Positions 26,695 to 35,694 of a stretch of DNA of 64,000 nt are shown in pieces. The position numbers and the translations under genes were made by a program. The stretch is from contig NZ_JNZD01000034.1 of the NCBI RefSeq assembly GCF_000725495.1, positions 1-64,000 of the forward strand, read 5' to 3'. The notes beneath the pieces are model-generated. The model made no database searches, was not told the origin of the DNA, and saw only the letters and a list, made by a program, of their open reading frames with translations. This DNA is from Streptomyces aureus. Its GTDB lineage: Bacteria; Actinomycetota; Actinomycetes; Streptomycetales; Streptomycetaceae. How positions within the stretch are numbered: the first letter of the stretch is position 1; the number at the start of each line of letters is the position of its first letter.

Positions 26695-27660
26695 ATGAAG
26701 GGCACCGTGGGCGAGCTGGGGGAGTTCGGGCTCATCCGAGAGCTCACCTCGCGCCTCACCACCACCCCGGCGGTCCGGGTCGGCCCCGGCGACGACGCCG
26801 CCGTGGTGGCCGCGCCGGACCGCAGGGTCGTGGCGAGCACCGACATCCTCCTCGAAGGACGTCACTTCCGCCGCGACTGGTCCACGGCGTACGACGTCGG
26901 CCGCAAGGCCGCCGCACAGAACCTCGCGGACATCGCCGCGATGGGCGCGGTGCCGACCGCGCTGCTGCTCGGCCTGGTCGTACCGGCCGAACTCCCGGCC
27001 ACCTGGCCCTCGGAGCTGATGGACGGGCTGCGCGACGAGTGCCAGGTCGCGGGCGCGGCCGTGGTCGGCGGGGACGTCGTACGGGGGGAGACCATCACCG
27101 TCGCGATCACCGCGCTCGGCGATCTGCGCAACCACGAGCCGGTCACCCGGGCCGGCGCCCAGCCCGGAGACGTCGTCGCCGTGACGGGCTGGCTGGGCTG
27201 GTCCGCGGCCGGGTTCGCGGTGCTCTCCCGGGGCTTCCGCTCGCCGCGTGCCTTCGTCGAGGCGCACCGCCGGCCCGAACCGCCGTACCACGCGGGTCCG
27301 GCCGCCGCCGGGCTCGGCGCGACCTCGATGACGGACGTCAGCGACGGGCTGATCGCCGACCTCGGTCACATCGCCGAGGCGAGCAAGGTCCGCATCGACG
27401 TCCGCTCCGGCGACATCGACATCCCCTCGCAGATGAACGACATCGGCCAGGCCGTCGGGGTCGACCCCATCCAGTGGGTGCTCACCGGCGGCGAGGACCA
27501 CGCGATCGTCGCCACCTTCCCGCCCGACGTGAAGCTGCCGGCCCGCTGGAAGGTGATCGGCGAGGTCCTCAACCCCTCGGCCCTGCCCCGGGTGACCGTG
27601 GACGGCGCTCCCTGGACGAGCAAGGGCGGCTGGGACCACTTCGGGGACATCGAGTCCTGA
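26695..27660 (+). CDS. thiL: thiamine-monophosphate kinase
   Basis: 321 residues. It phosphorylates thiamine monophosphate to the active diphosphate. The PurM-like fold shows GDDAAVVAAPDRRVVASTD near residue 30, DIAAMGAVPTALLL near residue 79 and the TDVSDGLIADLGHIAEA loop near residue 213. No TPP riboswitch is visible upstream. Confidence 0.96.
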   Translation: MKGTVGELGEFGLIRELTSRLTTTPAVRVGPGDDAAVVAAPDRRVVASTDILLEGRHFRRDWSTAYDVGRKAAAQNLADIAAMGAVPTALLLGLVVPAELPATWPSELMDGLRDECQVAGAAVVGGDVVRGETITVAITALGDLRNHEPVTRAGAQPGDVVAVTGWLGWSAAGFAVLSRGFRSPRAFVEAHRRPEPPYHAGPAAAGLGATSMTDVSDGLIADLGHIAEASKVRIDVRSGDIDIPSQMNDIGQAVGVDPIQWVLTGGEDHAIVATFPPDVKLPARWKVIGEVLNPSALPRVTVDGAPWTSKGGWDHFGDIES

Positions 27661-27756
27661 GGCTTCCGGCGTCCGGGGTGCACACCCCGGACGCCGGGGC
27701 GCTTTCGTGGGCGCGGGGGAGCGGGTACCGGGGCCGTCCGTACGGGAACGGCAAAA

Positions 27757-27784
27757 AACCCGCCCACCGTGAGGTGGACGGGTT
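27757..27784 (-). terminator. rpmB terminator
   Basis: On the minus strand AACCCGTCCACC pairs GGTGGGCGGGTT (one G-T wobble) around a 4-nt loop and is followed by six T counting the stem end. A canonical intrinsic terminator 40 bp past the rpmB stop. Confidence 0.92.
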
Positions 27785-27824
27785 CAGTGCAAGCGAACCA
27801 GCAGTGGCCGCGCGCTGGCGGTTG

Positions 27825-28010
27825 TCAGCGCGTGACCTTGCCGGCCTTGATGCACGAGGTGCAAGCGTTCACGCGCTTCGGCGTCCCGCCCACCACGGTA
27901 CGGACGCGCTGGATGTTGGGGTTCCAGCGACGCGGTGTACGGCGGTGCGAGTGCGAGATGTTGTTGCCGAAGCCCGGCCCCTTGCCGCAGACGTCGCAGT
28001 TGGCAGCCAC
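27825..28010 (-). CDS. rpmB: 50S ribosomal protein L28, zinc-binding form
   Basis: 61 residues from an ATG. The bL28 core is clear ([32 protein letters not shown]). Two CXXC pairs (CDVC and CTSC) mark the zinc-containing form, as opposed to the Zur-controlled cysteine-free paralogue. It is divergent from the DAK2 gene and has its own terminator. Confidence 0.97.
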   Translation of the reverse strand: MAANCDVCGKGPGFGNNISHSHRRTPRRWNPNIQRVRTVVGGTPKRVNACTSCIKAGKVTR

Positions 28011-28274
28011 GGGTCACTCCAAAGACTTCAGATGCACTTACGGTTGATCCCGGCATGCCGAGGATCAAGATCTAGGATCTGAGGGGCGTTGCCAGGGGGA
28101 TGGCCCGATCGGATCGGGCAACTGGAGCAGCATACAACGACTGCGTCCGGAGAACGAAACTACCATGATCTGCCGGTTGTCACTCCGCCCTCCCCGGCCC
28201 CGGGGGCCTCTACCGGCAGTAACCCGTTCTGGGTCTACGCTGCGTCCCACGTCCGGCAGATCGAGGAGGCGCAG

Positions 28275-30080
28275 GTGCCGCAGGTGCCGCAGACGTTCGA
28301 TGCTCTCGCGGTGCGCACCTGGTGCGGGCTCGCGCTCAGGGCCCTGGGCCGTGCGCGCGAGGAGATCGACGCGATCAACGTCTATCCGGTCGCCGACGGG
28401 GACACCGGGACGAACCTGTATCTGACGGTGGAGTCGGCCGCCGCCGCGGTCGAGGCGGTGTTCACGGCGTACGAGGCGGTCCCCGCGGCCCCCGGCGCGG
28501 GCGGTGTCTCGCTCCCCGACGCCGTACGGGCGATGGCGCACGGCGCGCTGATCGGCGCCCGGGGCAACTCCGGGACGATCCTCGCGCAGCTGCTGCGGGG
28601 CATGGCCCAGGTGCTCGCCGCCGACGGTGAGACGGCTCACACCGACGGCCGGGCCCTGGCCCTCGCCCTGCGGAACGCCGCCGACTCGGCCCGCGGGGCC
28701 GTCGCGCACCCCGTCGAGGGCACGGTCCTCACCGTCGCCTCGGCCGCGGCCGACGCCGCCTCCTCCGTCGAGGGGGACCCCGGCGCGGTCGCGCTCGCGG
28801 CCCACGAGGGAGCGCTCGCCGCGCTCGCCGCGACCCCCCGACAGCTCGCCGTGCTGGAGCACGCCGGTGTGGTCGACGCGGGCGGCCGGGGACTGGTGGC
28901 GGTGCTCGCGGCCCTGGTGGAGACGTTCACGGGGGAGGCGCCGAGAGGGCTTCCGGCCGGCGCCGGGCTTCCCCGGCCGGGCACGGGGGCCGTCCCCGGC
29001 GCCTCCGGCACGGGCGCGACCGGTCCGGCCACCGCGCCGGCCGCTCCGACCGGCGCCGGCGCCGGGACAGCGGCTGCGCGGGGCCACGGGCCCGGTTCGG
29101 CGGAGGAGGCCGACGCGACGGGTGCCTGTGCCGACGGGGCCGCGGAGGAAGGCCATCCCGCCTTCGAGGTCATCTACCTCCTGGAGGCGCGGGACTCCGC
29201 CGTGGACCGGCTGCGGGACCGGCTCGACGCCCTCGGGGACTCCCTCGTCGTGGTCGGCGGCGACGGCCTGTGGAACGTGCACGTCCATGTGGACGACGCG
29301 GGCGCGGCCGTCGAAGCGGGCATCGAGGCCGGGCGCCCCTACCGCATCCGCATCACCCACTTCGGGCTCGGCGACGCCCACACCGGGGCCGGCGCCGGGC
29401 GTCCGCCCCGGGAGCGCGCGCAGCGGGCCGTCGTGGCCGTCGTACCCGGCGAGGGACTGGCCGGGCTCTACGCCGAGGCCGGGGCCACCACCGTGCTCGC
29501 GCGGCCGGACGAGCCGCCCGCCAGCGGGGAGCTCGTGGAGGCCGTACGACGGGCCCACGCCCGCGAGGTGGTGCTGCTGCCCAACGACGCCGACCTGCGG
29601 CACACCGCGGCGGCCGCCGCCGAACAGGCCCGCGCCGAGGGCGTACGGGTCGCCCTGATCCCCACCCGGTCCGCGGTGCAGGGCATCGCCGCGCTGGCCG
29701 TGCACGAACCGGACCGGCGCTTCGACGAGGACGTCGTCGCCATGACCTCGGCCGCGGGCGCCACCCGGTACGCCGAGGTCGCCGTCGCCGAGCGGCAGTC
29801 CTGGACCATGGCCGGCATCTGCCAGGCCGGGGACGTCCTCGGCCTCGTCGACGGCGACGTGGCCGTCATCGGCACCGACGTCACCGCCACCGCCGAGACG
29901 GTCCTCGACCGCATGCTCGCGGCGGGCGGCGAGATGGTCACCCTGGTCCTCGGCGACGACGCGCCCGACACCATCGCCGCGCACCTGGAGTCACGGGTGC
30001 GCGAGGCGTACCTCGCCGTGGACACGGTGGTCTACCGGGGCGGACGGCAGGGCGCGCTGCTGCTGATCGGGGTCGAGTAG
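28275..30080 (+). CDS. DAK2 domain / FakA-like protein
   Basis: 601 residues from a GTG with GAGGAGGC upstream; longer frames begin in non-coding sequence. The N-terminal DhaL/DAK2 domain (residues ~5-200) has the Mg-ATP motif INVYPVADGDTGTNLYLTV and GARGNSGTILAQLLRG. An Ala/Gly/Pro-rich linker (~220-295) leads to a FakA-type middle and C-terminal region ending in DTVVYRGGRQGALLLIGVE. FakA phosphorylates fatty acids carried by DegV-type FakB proteins. No FakB gene is adjacent. It lies upstream of recG in other streptomycetes, though here they are 7.6 kb apart. Confidence 0.93.
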   Translation: MPQVPQTFDALAVRTWCGLALRALGRAREEIDAINVYPVADGDTGTNLYLTVESAAAAVEAVFTAYEAVPAAPGAGGVSLPDAVRAMAHGALIGARGNSGTILAQLLRGMAQVLAADGETAHTDGRALALALRNAADSARGAVAHPVEGTVLTVASAAADAASSVEGDPGAVALAAHEGALAALAATPRQLAVLEHAGVVDAGGRGLVAVLAALVETFTGEAPRGLPAGAGLPRPGTGAVPGASGTGATGPATAPAAPTGAGAGTAAARGHGPGSAEEADATGACADGAAEEGHPAFEVIYLLEARDSAVDRLRDRLDALGDSLVVVGGDGLWNVHVHVDDAGAAVEAGIEAGRPYRIRITHFGLGDAHTGAGAGRPPRERAQRAVVAVVPGEGLAGLYAEAGATTVLARPDEPPASGELVEAVRRAHAREVVLLPNDADLRHTAAAAAEQARAEGVRVALIPTRSAVQGIAALAVHEPDRRFDEDVVAMTSAAGATRYAEVAVAERQSWTMAGICQAGDVLGLVDGDVAVIGTDVTATAETVLDRMLAAGGEMVTLVLGDDAPDTIAAHLESRVREAYLAVDTVVYRGGRQGALLLIGVE

Positions 30081-30108
30081 CGCCCGGGGGACACCGGTGT
30101 TCCGGCGG

Positions 30109-31038
30109 TCAGGCGTTCGCCGGAACCGCCGGGCGCGGGGCCTCCTCGGCGCCGGCCGCCCGGTGGGCGCGTTCGAGGGCCTGCCCCCAGTAGGTCCCGG
30201 CGACCATCAGGGCGGCACCCAGCGCGGTCGCGACACCGAGGTGCTCGCCGCCGAGGCCGATGCCGACCGCGACCGCCCACACCGGCTCGGTCCCCAGCAG
30301 CAGACTGGCCCGGCTCGCGGAACTGCGCTGCACCGCCCACGTCTGCGCCAGGAACGCGAACACGCTGCAGAACAGGGCGAGATGGAGCAGCTGCGCACAG
30401 CCCGAGGCGCCCAGGCCGCCGAGAGCGGACAGGGAGCCGGCCGCGGGCACCGCGAACAGGACGGTGCCGACGGCCGTCTGGACGGTCGTGACGTGCAGCG
30501 GCCGCACCGGACGACGGGCGGTGAGCCGCCCCACCAGCGCCACATGGGCCGCACGGACCAGGGCGGCGGCGAGGATCAGCAGATCACCGCTCCGGGGCTG
30601 GTGGAAGCCGCTGACGGACACCAGGAGGGCGACGGCGAGCAGACACAGGCCGGTGGCCGCGAAGTAGCGCGGCGGCAGCCCCGCCGTCCCGGACCGGCGG
30701 TCCAGCAGCGGGGTGAGCACGATGGTCAGGCTGATCAGCAGGCCGGCGTTGCCCGCGCTGGTGTGCGCGACCCCGTACGTCTCCAGGACCAGCACGGCGG
30801 CCTGGGTGAGCCCCAGCACCGTCCCGGCCCGCAGCTCGTCACGCGTGCAGCGCCTCGTCCGGCGCCGGGAGAGGACGAGCGCGGCACAGGCGACGGCGGA
30901 GACGCCGTACCGCGCGAACAGGACGACCAGGACGGGGAACGCCGACGTGGCCGACTTGGCGGCCAGATAACTGGACCCCCAGACGGCGGCGACGAGGAGA
31001 AGCACCGCGTCGGTGCTGCGGACTCGGGACACGCCCAC
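30109..31038 (-). CDS. EamA (DMT) family transporter
   Basis: 309 residues from a GTG, with about ten membrane segments in two EamA repeats. The first begins VLLLVAAVWGSSYLAAKSA and the second begins LLILAAALVRAAHVALVG. The last repeat ends with LGAALMVAGTYWGQALE. DMT exporters of this kind remove amino acids or metabolites; the substrate is unknown. A LysR regulator is divergent across 68 bp and probably controls it. Confidence 0.92.
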   Translation of the reverse strand: MGVSRVRSTDAVLLLVAAVWGSSYLAAKSATSAFPVLVVLFARYGVSAVACAALVLSRRRTRRCTRDELRAGTVLGLTQAAVLVLETYGVAHTSAGNAGLLISLTIVLTPLLDRRSGTAGLPPRYFAATGLCLLAVALLVSVSGFHQPRSGDLLILAAALVRAAHVALVGRLTARRPVRPLHVTTVQTAVGTVLFAVPAAGSLSALGGLGASGCAQLLHLALFCSVFAFLAQTWAVQRSSASRASLLLGTEPVWAVAVGIGLGGEHLGVATALGAALMVAGTYWGQALERAHRAAGAEEAPRPAVPANA

Positions 31039-31106
31039 ACGCTCCCTTACCCCGACACTGAAGCCCAGTACGAAGTTGTTCAGGGTCTTTTAAGCATCAC
31101 TACACT

Positions 31107-32039
31107 GTGCGGGTGAACGAGCGACAGCTGCGGATCCTGCGGGAACTGGGCGAACTCGGAAGCGTCACCGCCGTGGCGGAGGCGCTGCTGATGACGCCGT
31201 CGGCCATCTCGCAGCACCTGCGCCTGCTCCAGCGCTCGATCCCGGTCCCGCTCACCGAACGCGACGGACGGCGCCTGGTCCTGACGGACGCCGGGCGGGT
31301 GCTGGCCGGTGCGGCGATCGAGGTGGAGAGCGCCCTCGCCCGGGCCCGGACCTGCGTGGACGAGTTCGTCGACGCGCCGGCCGGGGACGTGTCGGTGGCC
31401 GCCTTCCACAGCGCGGCCGCCACGTTCTTCCCGGTCCTGCTGCGCGACCGCGACCCCGGGGCACCGCGGCTCTCGCTCGCCGACGAGGACGTGGCGCAGG
31501 ACCACTTTCCCCGGCTGACCCGGGAGTACGACCTCGTCGTCGCCCACCACCTCGCGCACACACCGCCCTGGCCGCGCACCGTCACCGCGACCACGCTGCT
31601 GAGCGAACCCCTCGACGTCGCCCTGCCGGCCGGCCACCCGCTGGCCCGGCGGGAGAGCCTGACCCCGGCCGACGTCGCGGGGCTGCCCTGGATCACCGTG
31701 CACGACGGCTTTCCGCTGATGGCCACCGTCGACGCCGTCGCGACCGCCGCGAACCGGCGGCTCGACATCGTCCACCGCGTCAACGAGTTCACCGTGGTCG
31801 CTGAGCTCGTCGCCGCGGGCGGCGGGGTCGCCCTGATGCCCCGCTGGACCACGCGCCCGCATCCCGCGCTGGTCCTCAGACCCCTGACCGGGGTCCACGC
31901 GGTGCGCCGCATCGACGTGCTCCACCGCCCCGAACGCGCGGCCCGCAAGGCCGTACGAACGGTCCTCACCGAACTCCGCAGAGCGGCGGCGGAACTCCGC
32001 ACCATGGACACCACGACACCGGGTTCGGGCGGGGAGTAG
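31107..32039 (+). CDS. LysR-family transcriptional regulator
   Basis: 310 residues from a GTG at 31107; a second GTG at 31113 is possible. The N-terminal winged helix covers residues 4-62 (LRILRELGELGSVTAVAEAL, then TPSAISQHLRLL), followed by a substrate-binding domain with hinge near FHSAAATFFPVLLRDRD. It is divergent from the EamA exporter, the classic LysR arrangement, so the exporter is its likely target. The 68-bp spacer contains TTGTTCAGGG and TAAGCATCACTA, too weak to define the operator. Confidence 0.93.
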   Translation: MRVNERQLRILRELGELGSVTAVAEALLMTPSAISQHLRLLQRSIPVPLTERDGRRLVLTDAGRVLAGAAIEVESALARARTCVDEFVDAPAGDVSVAAFHSAAATFFPVLLRDRDPGAPRLSLADEDVAQDHFPRLTREYDLVVAHHLAHTPPWPRTVTATTLLSEPLDVALPAGHPLARRESLTPADVAGLPWITVHDGFPLMATVDAVATAANRRLDIVHRVNEFTVVAELVAAGGGVALMPRWTTRPHPALVLRPLTGVHAVRRIDVLHRPERAARKAVRTVLTELRRAAAELRTMDTTTPGSGGE

Positions 32040-32115
32040 GACGCTCCCGGTGCAGGGCGCACCGCGCTCACGCCGACCGCTCGGCTGCGCCGGCAACACC
32101 GTGCAACCGGGCTCC

Positions 32116-32400
32116 GCCGGGGAGCGGGTGCGCCCGTCGGGTGTGGGGGGCGCCCGTGGCCATGCGGGCTGCGATGGAGTCGGGCGGCATTGTGGAGTTC
32201 ACGTCCGCTGGGAAGTGGGTGCGTCGGCCGGGTGCGGGGTCGCCCGTGCCCATGCCAGCTCTGACGGAGTGGGGCGCAGCGTGGAGTTCGCGTTCGCCGG
32301 GGAGCGGGTGCGTCGGCCGGGTGTGGGGGTCGCCCGTGGCCATGGCGGCTGCGGCGGAGTCGGGCGGCACCGTGGAGTCTGCTTCGCCGGGGAGCCGCCA
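32116..32400. repeat. 90-bp imperfect tandem repeat
   Basis: Units beginning GCCGGGGAGCGGGTGCG or a variant start at 32116, 32207, 32296 and 32386, 89-91 bp apart; the last is partial. Because the period is close to 30 codons, one minus-strand frame stays open with a 30-residue repeat (ATGDPHTRPTHPLPGE and variants). I treat that frame as a by-product. The whole 613-bp gap 32040-32652 holds only this and a microsatellite. Confidence 0.85.
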
Positions 32401-32543
32401 CGCCGACCCGCTGCCACGGCCACCAAGTGCTGGGCCGCCGACGCCGCCGACAGCGTCGAACCCGGGTCCACCGGATGTCGTACGCCGCCGGTGCGGTGCC
32501 GCCGAGCCCGGCCCGGCCGGGTCGCGGGAGGTTCCCGCGGCCC

Positions 32544-32591
32544 GACGCCCCGACGCCCCGACGCCCCGACGCCCCGACGCCCCGACGCCCG
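32544..32591. repeat. 8-bp microsatellite GACGCCCC, six copies
   Basis: GACG recurs every 8 bp at 32544, 32552, 32560, 32568, 32576 and 32584, then degenerates into GGGCACCCC-type copies. Confidence 0.9.
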
Positions 32592-32652
32592 GGCACCCCG
32601 ACGCCCGGGCACCCGGTCCGGCCGGGCCCCGGTTCGGCCGGGCCCCGGTGTT

Positions 32653-35600
32653 CTACGCGGGCTTCTCCTGCGGGTCGGGGGCCTCCGCCAGGGCGAGGAG
32701 CTTCTCGGCCTCGGTCCGGCGGGCCTCGGCGAGCTCGCCCTCCAGGCGGTCGGCCAGGGTCAGCGCCGTGCGGGCGCGTGCCGAGGCCGCCTCGCGCCGT
32801 CCCAGGTCGGTCTCCAGCCAGCCCGCCGCCAGCTCGGCCCCGGTCCGGGCCCCGAGCAGGGCGTCCCCGAGGGAGGCGAACACGGCGATCGCCCGGTCCA
32901 TGTGCCCGAGCGCCTCCTCGAACACCTCCCGTGCGGCGCCCTCCTCGGCGGCGTCCGGTACGGAACGGGCCACCAGATCGCCGAACTGCCGGTGAGTGTG
33001 CCCGAGTTCGGCGACCAGGCGGTGCCTCGCGGCCGCGGCCGGGTCCTCGTGCCCGTCCGGAGCCCCCGCCTCCGCCCCGGGGCCGTCGTCGGCTCCGGGG
33101 CGGGGTCCGGCCGCCGACTCGCACTCCAGGACCGCCCGCGCCATCAGCTCCCGCGCCTCGCCGAGCCCTCCGTCCCGCCGGGCCGCACCCCACGCGCGGG
33201 CCCGGAGCGTCCGGACCACGGCGTCGGTGTTCCCCAGCTCGCGCCACAGGTCGCACGCGCGGGCGTACGCCTGATCCGCCTCGGCGGTCATCCCGGCGTG
33301 CAGGAGCGCCTCGGCCGCGAGGTTCGCGAGCATCGCGTGGTCGCGCTGCTCGGGCCAGTGCCGGGCTACGTCGGCCGCGCGCAGCCAGTGCTCGGCGGCC
33401 CCGCGGTGTTCGCCGAGCTCGGTCAGACAGTCCCCGAGCCACCAGCGGGTCTGCACGATCGAGCCCTCGCCGTGCATCTCGGCGGTCAGGTCGGGCAGCG
33501 CCGACTCCAGGATCTCCGCGGCCTCCGCCCACCGCCCCTGGCGGAGCAGGAACCCGCCGAGGTGGTGGCGCGCCCAGGCGCCGAACGTGGCGGCCTCGCC
33601 CGCCTCGTCGGCCCAGTGCGCGGCCTCCAGCGCGTGCTCCGCGGCCGGTCCGGGGCGCCCCCCGGCGGCGAGCGTCTCGGCGAGCCGCAGGTGCAGCTGG
33701 GCCCGGCCGGCGGGCTCCAGATGGGTCGCCCCGTGCTCCAGCGCGTCGCGCGTCGCCCGCTCCGCCGTCTCCATGTCGCCGAGGTGCGTGGCGATCGCGG
33801 CGAGCCGGGAGTCGTACTCGACGGCGAACCACGGCAGCCCCGCCGCGACGAAGCCGTCGACGGCGCGCCGGAGGAATCCGGCGGCCCCCTCGGCGTCGTC
33901 CGCGCGGGCGGCGAGCTCCCCGAGCATCGCGTAGGCCTCGGCGGCCCGCGACGCGAGCCCCACGTCGTCCCCGGCGTGCGGCTCGGCGAGGGCCAGCAGC
34001 TCCCGCGCGGCCTCCTCGGCGACGGCCAGGACGTCACCGTCGGCGTCGCCGCCGGGGACCGGCCGCCCCTCCACCGCGGCGCTCTCCAGCTCGTCCACCC
34101 GGTGCATCAGCGTCCGCGCCCGGCTCACCAGCACCGACGCCGTCTGCGATACCTGCGTGCCACCCTCGGCGAACAGGGCGAGCACCTCGCCGCGCAGTTC
34201 CGCGGCGCTCTCCAGCGACCCCGCCGCACCGCCCGACAGGGCCCCGACGAACGCGGCGCGGGAACGCGCCGCCAGTGCCTCACCGGGGTCGCCCGCCTCG
34301 GCGTACAGCTCGGCGGCCCGCAGGAAGTGACCGGAGCCGCCCGGACCGAGACCCATCGCCTCGTGATCGGCGATCTCCGCCCGGTCGCGGACGTCCAGCT
34401 CCCGGCCCTCGGCGGCCCGCGAGACGGCCTCCCACGCCCCGACCGCGTCCGGGTTCCGCAGCGCCGAGAGCCGCCGGGCCTCGGCGAGCAGCGCGTCCAG
34501 GTCCGGTGCGCCGGCCTCCGCCGCGGCGGCCGGCACGGCCACCGGCACCGGCCGGGGGGAACCGGCGCGTGCCGCCGCACCGGCGGAGCGGACGCCCAGC
34601 GGCAGCCGTTCGACCAGCACCGGCTGGTCCATGCGCGCACGGGCCCGCTCGCCGATGTACGGCGTGCCGTTGCGCTCGTCGAACCGGGCCCCCAGTGCCA
34701 GCGCCTCCTCGCGCGCGTGGACGGCCAGTTCCGCAGCCGTCCACTCCCGCCCCGCGGGCCCCGGAACCGGCTGCCCGCCCAGTCCGAGCGCGGTCAGCCG
34801 GTCCATCGTGAGCGCCACGACGGCCATGAAGTCCAGCCGGCTGCGCGGGTCCCCGGAGTCCGTGAAATAGGCCGGGTGCTCCGCCAGCAGCTCCAGGGCA
34901 CGCGCCTCGTTGCCGGTCAGGGCGCAGAACTCCACATGGTCGGCGAACGCGCCCCGCATGCTCTCCATGGACCGCACCAGCCGGAAACCCCGCAGATGGT
35001 GGGCGCGCGCCTCCTCCGTACGTCCCAGCCGCAGCAGCGGCAGCAGCGAGGACGCGAGGGCGGTGTGCGGCTCGTGGGCGCAGGTGTACTCGCCCTGGAG
35101 CACCGGCGCCCACAGCTCCAGCGCCTCCTCGTCCGCGCCGCGCACGGCCCGCCACCACCCCTGCCCGTGCAGCTCGCACGCGTGGCAGTCGGCCATCGAG
35201 TCCCGGTCCGCGGCCATCCAGGCGCCGTACGCCAGCTCGGCCCGCTCCAGGTCGCCCAGATGGGCGGCGACGCTGAACTCGGCGCTACGCACGGCCCGTT
35301 CGGAGTGGCCCGCGAGACGATAGCGCCGCTCCATCTCGCCGAGCCACTTCTCTATGGAGGCGAGCGGGACGTGCGGCTGGTCGAGCATGCCCGCGGACAT
35401 CCACTTGAAGACCCAGTGCAGCGAGTGGATCTCGAACTCGTCGAAGTCCTCCGGGTGTTCGTCCCACATGCGCAGCAGGCGGGCGAAGGGGACGAACATC
35501 TTCCCCTTCTCGGAGCTGTAGTTGTACACCTTCAGCTGGTGTCCGAGCGCCTCGATGACGGCGAGCGGGACGTCCAGCTTCTCGGCCTCAGCGAGCAGCT

Positions 35601-35694
35601 GCTCGGCGCGCGCGTTGCGGCCCGGCCCCTCCGGCTGCTCGTAGTTGTCCGCCATCGCCCGGCGCAGTGTGTCGAAGTCCATGGCCGGGCTCAT
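32653..35694 (-). CDS. large TPR-like repeat protein paired with an HSP90-like ATPase
   Basis: 1013 residues from an ATG whose first four bases are shared with the stop of the upstream HSP90-like gene, so translation is coupled. It is predicted nearly all helical. Residues ~1-330 contain repeats with a conserved look (MFVPFARLLRMWDEHPEDF, CHACELHGQGWWRAVRGADE). Residues ~430-1000 carry many degenerate TPR units such as RRAVDGFVAAGLPWFAVEYD and WARHHLGGFLLRQGRWAEAAE. There is no signal peptide, transmembrane helix or catalytic motif. Function is not established; the operon suggests a partner or client adaptor of the HSP90-like protein. Confidence 0.88.
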   Translation of the reverse strand: MSPAMDFDTLRRAMADNYEQPEGPGRNARAEQLLAEAEKLDVPLAVIEALGHQLKVYNYSSEKGKMFVPFARLLRMWDEHPEDFDEFEIHSLHWVFKWMSAGMLDQPHVPLASIEKWLGEMERRYRLAGHSERAVRSAEFSVAAHLGDLERAELAYGAWMAADRDSMADCHACELHGQGWWRAVRGADEEALELWAPVLQGEYTCAHEPHTALASSLLPLLRLGRTEEARAHHLRGFRLVRSMESMRGAFADHVEFCALTGNEARALELLAEHPAYFTDSGDPRSRLDFMAVVALTMDRLTALGLGGQPVPGPAGREWTAAELAVHAREEALALGARFDERNGTPYIGERARARMDQPVLVERLPLGVRSAGAAARAGSPRPVPVAVPAAAAEAGAPDLDALLAEARRLSALRNPDAVGAWEAVSRAAEGRELDVRDRAEIADHEAMGLGPGGSGHFLRAAELYAEAGDPGEALAARSRAAFVGALSGGAAGSLESAAELRGEVLALFAEGGTQVSQTASVLVSRARTLMHRVDELESAAVEGRPVPGGDADGDVLAVAEEAARELLALAEPHAGDDVGLASRAAEAYAMLGELAARADDAEGAAGFLRRAVDGFVAAGLPWFAVEYDSRLAAIATHLGDMETAERATRDALEHGATHLEPAGRAQLHLRLAETLAAGGRPGPAAEHALEAAHWADEAGEAATFGAWARHHLGGFLLRQGRWAEAAEILESALPDLTAEMHGEGSIVQTRWWLGDCLTELGEHRGAAEHWLRAADVARHWPEQRDHAMLANLAAEALLHAGMTAEADQAYARACDLWRELGNTDAVVRTLRARAWGAARRDGGLGEARELMARAVLECESAAGPRPGADDGPGAEAGAPDGHEDPAAAARHRLVAELGHTHRQFGDLVARSVPDAAEEGAAREVFEEALGHMDRAIAVFASLGDALLGARTGAELAAGWLETDLGRREAASARARTALTLADRLEGELAEARRTEAEKLLALAEAPDPQEKPA

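Noticed and set aside
27825..28010. Possible Zur-regulated L28
   Set aside because: The protein carries both CXXC pairs, so it is the zinc-containing constitutive form; L32 likewise.
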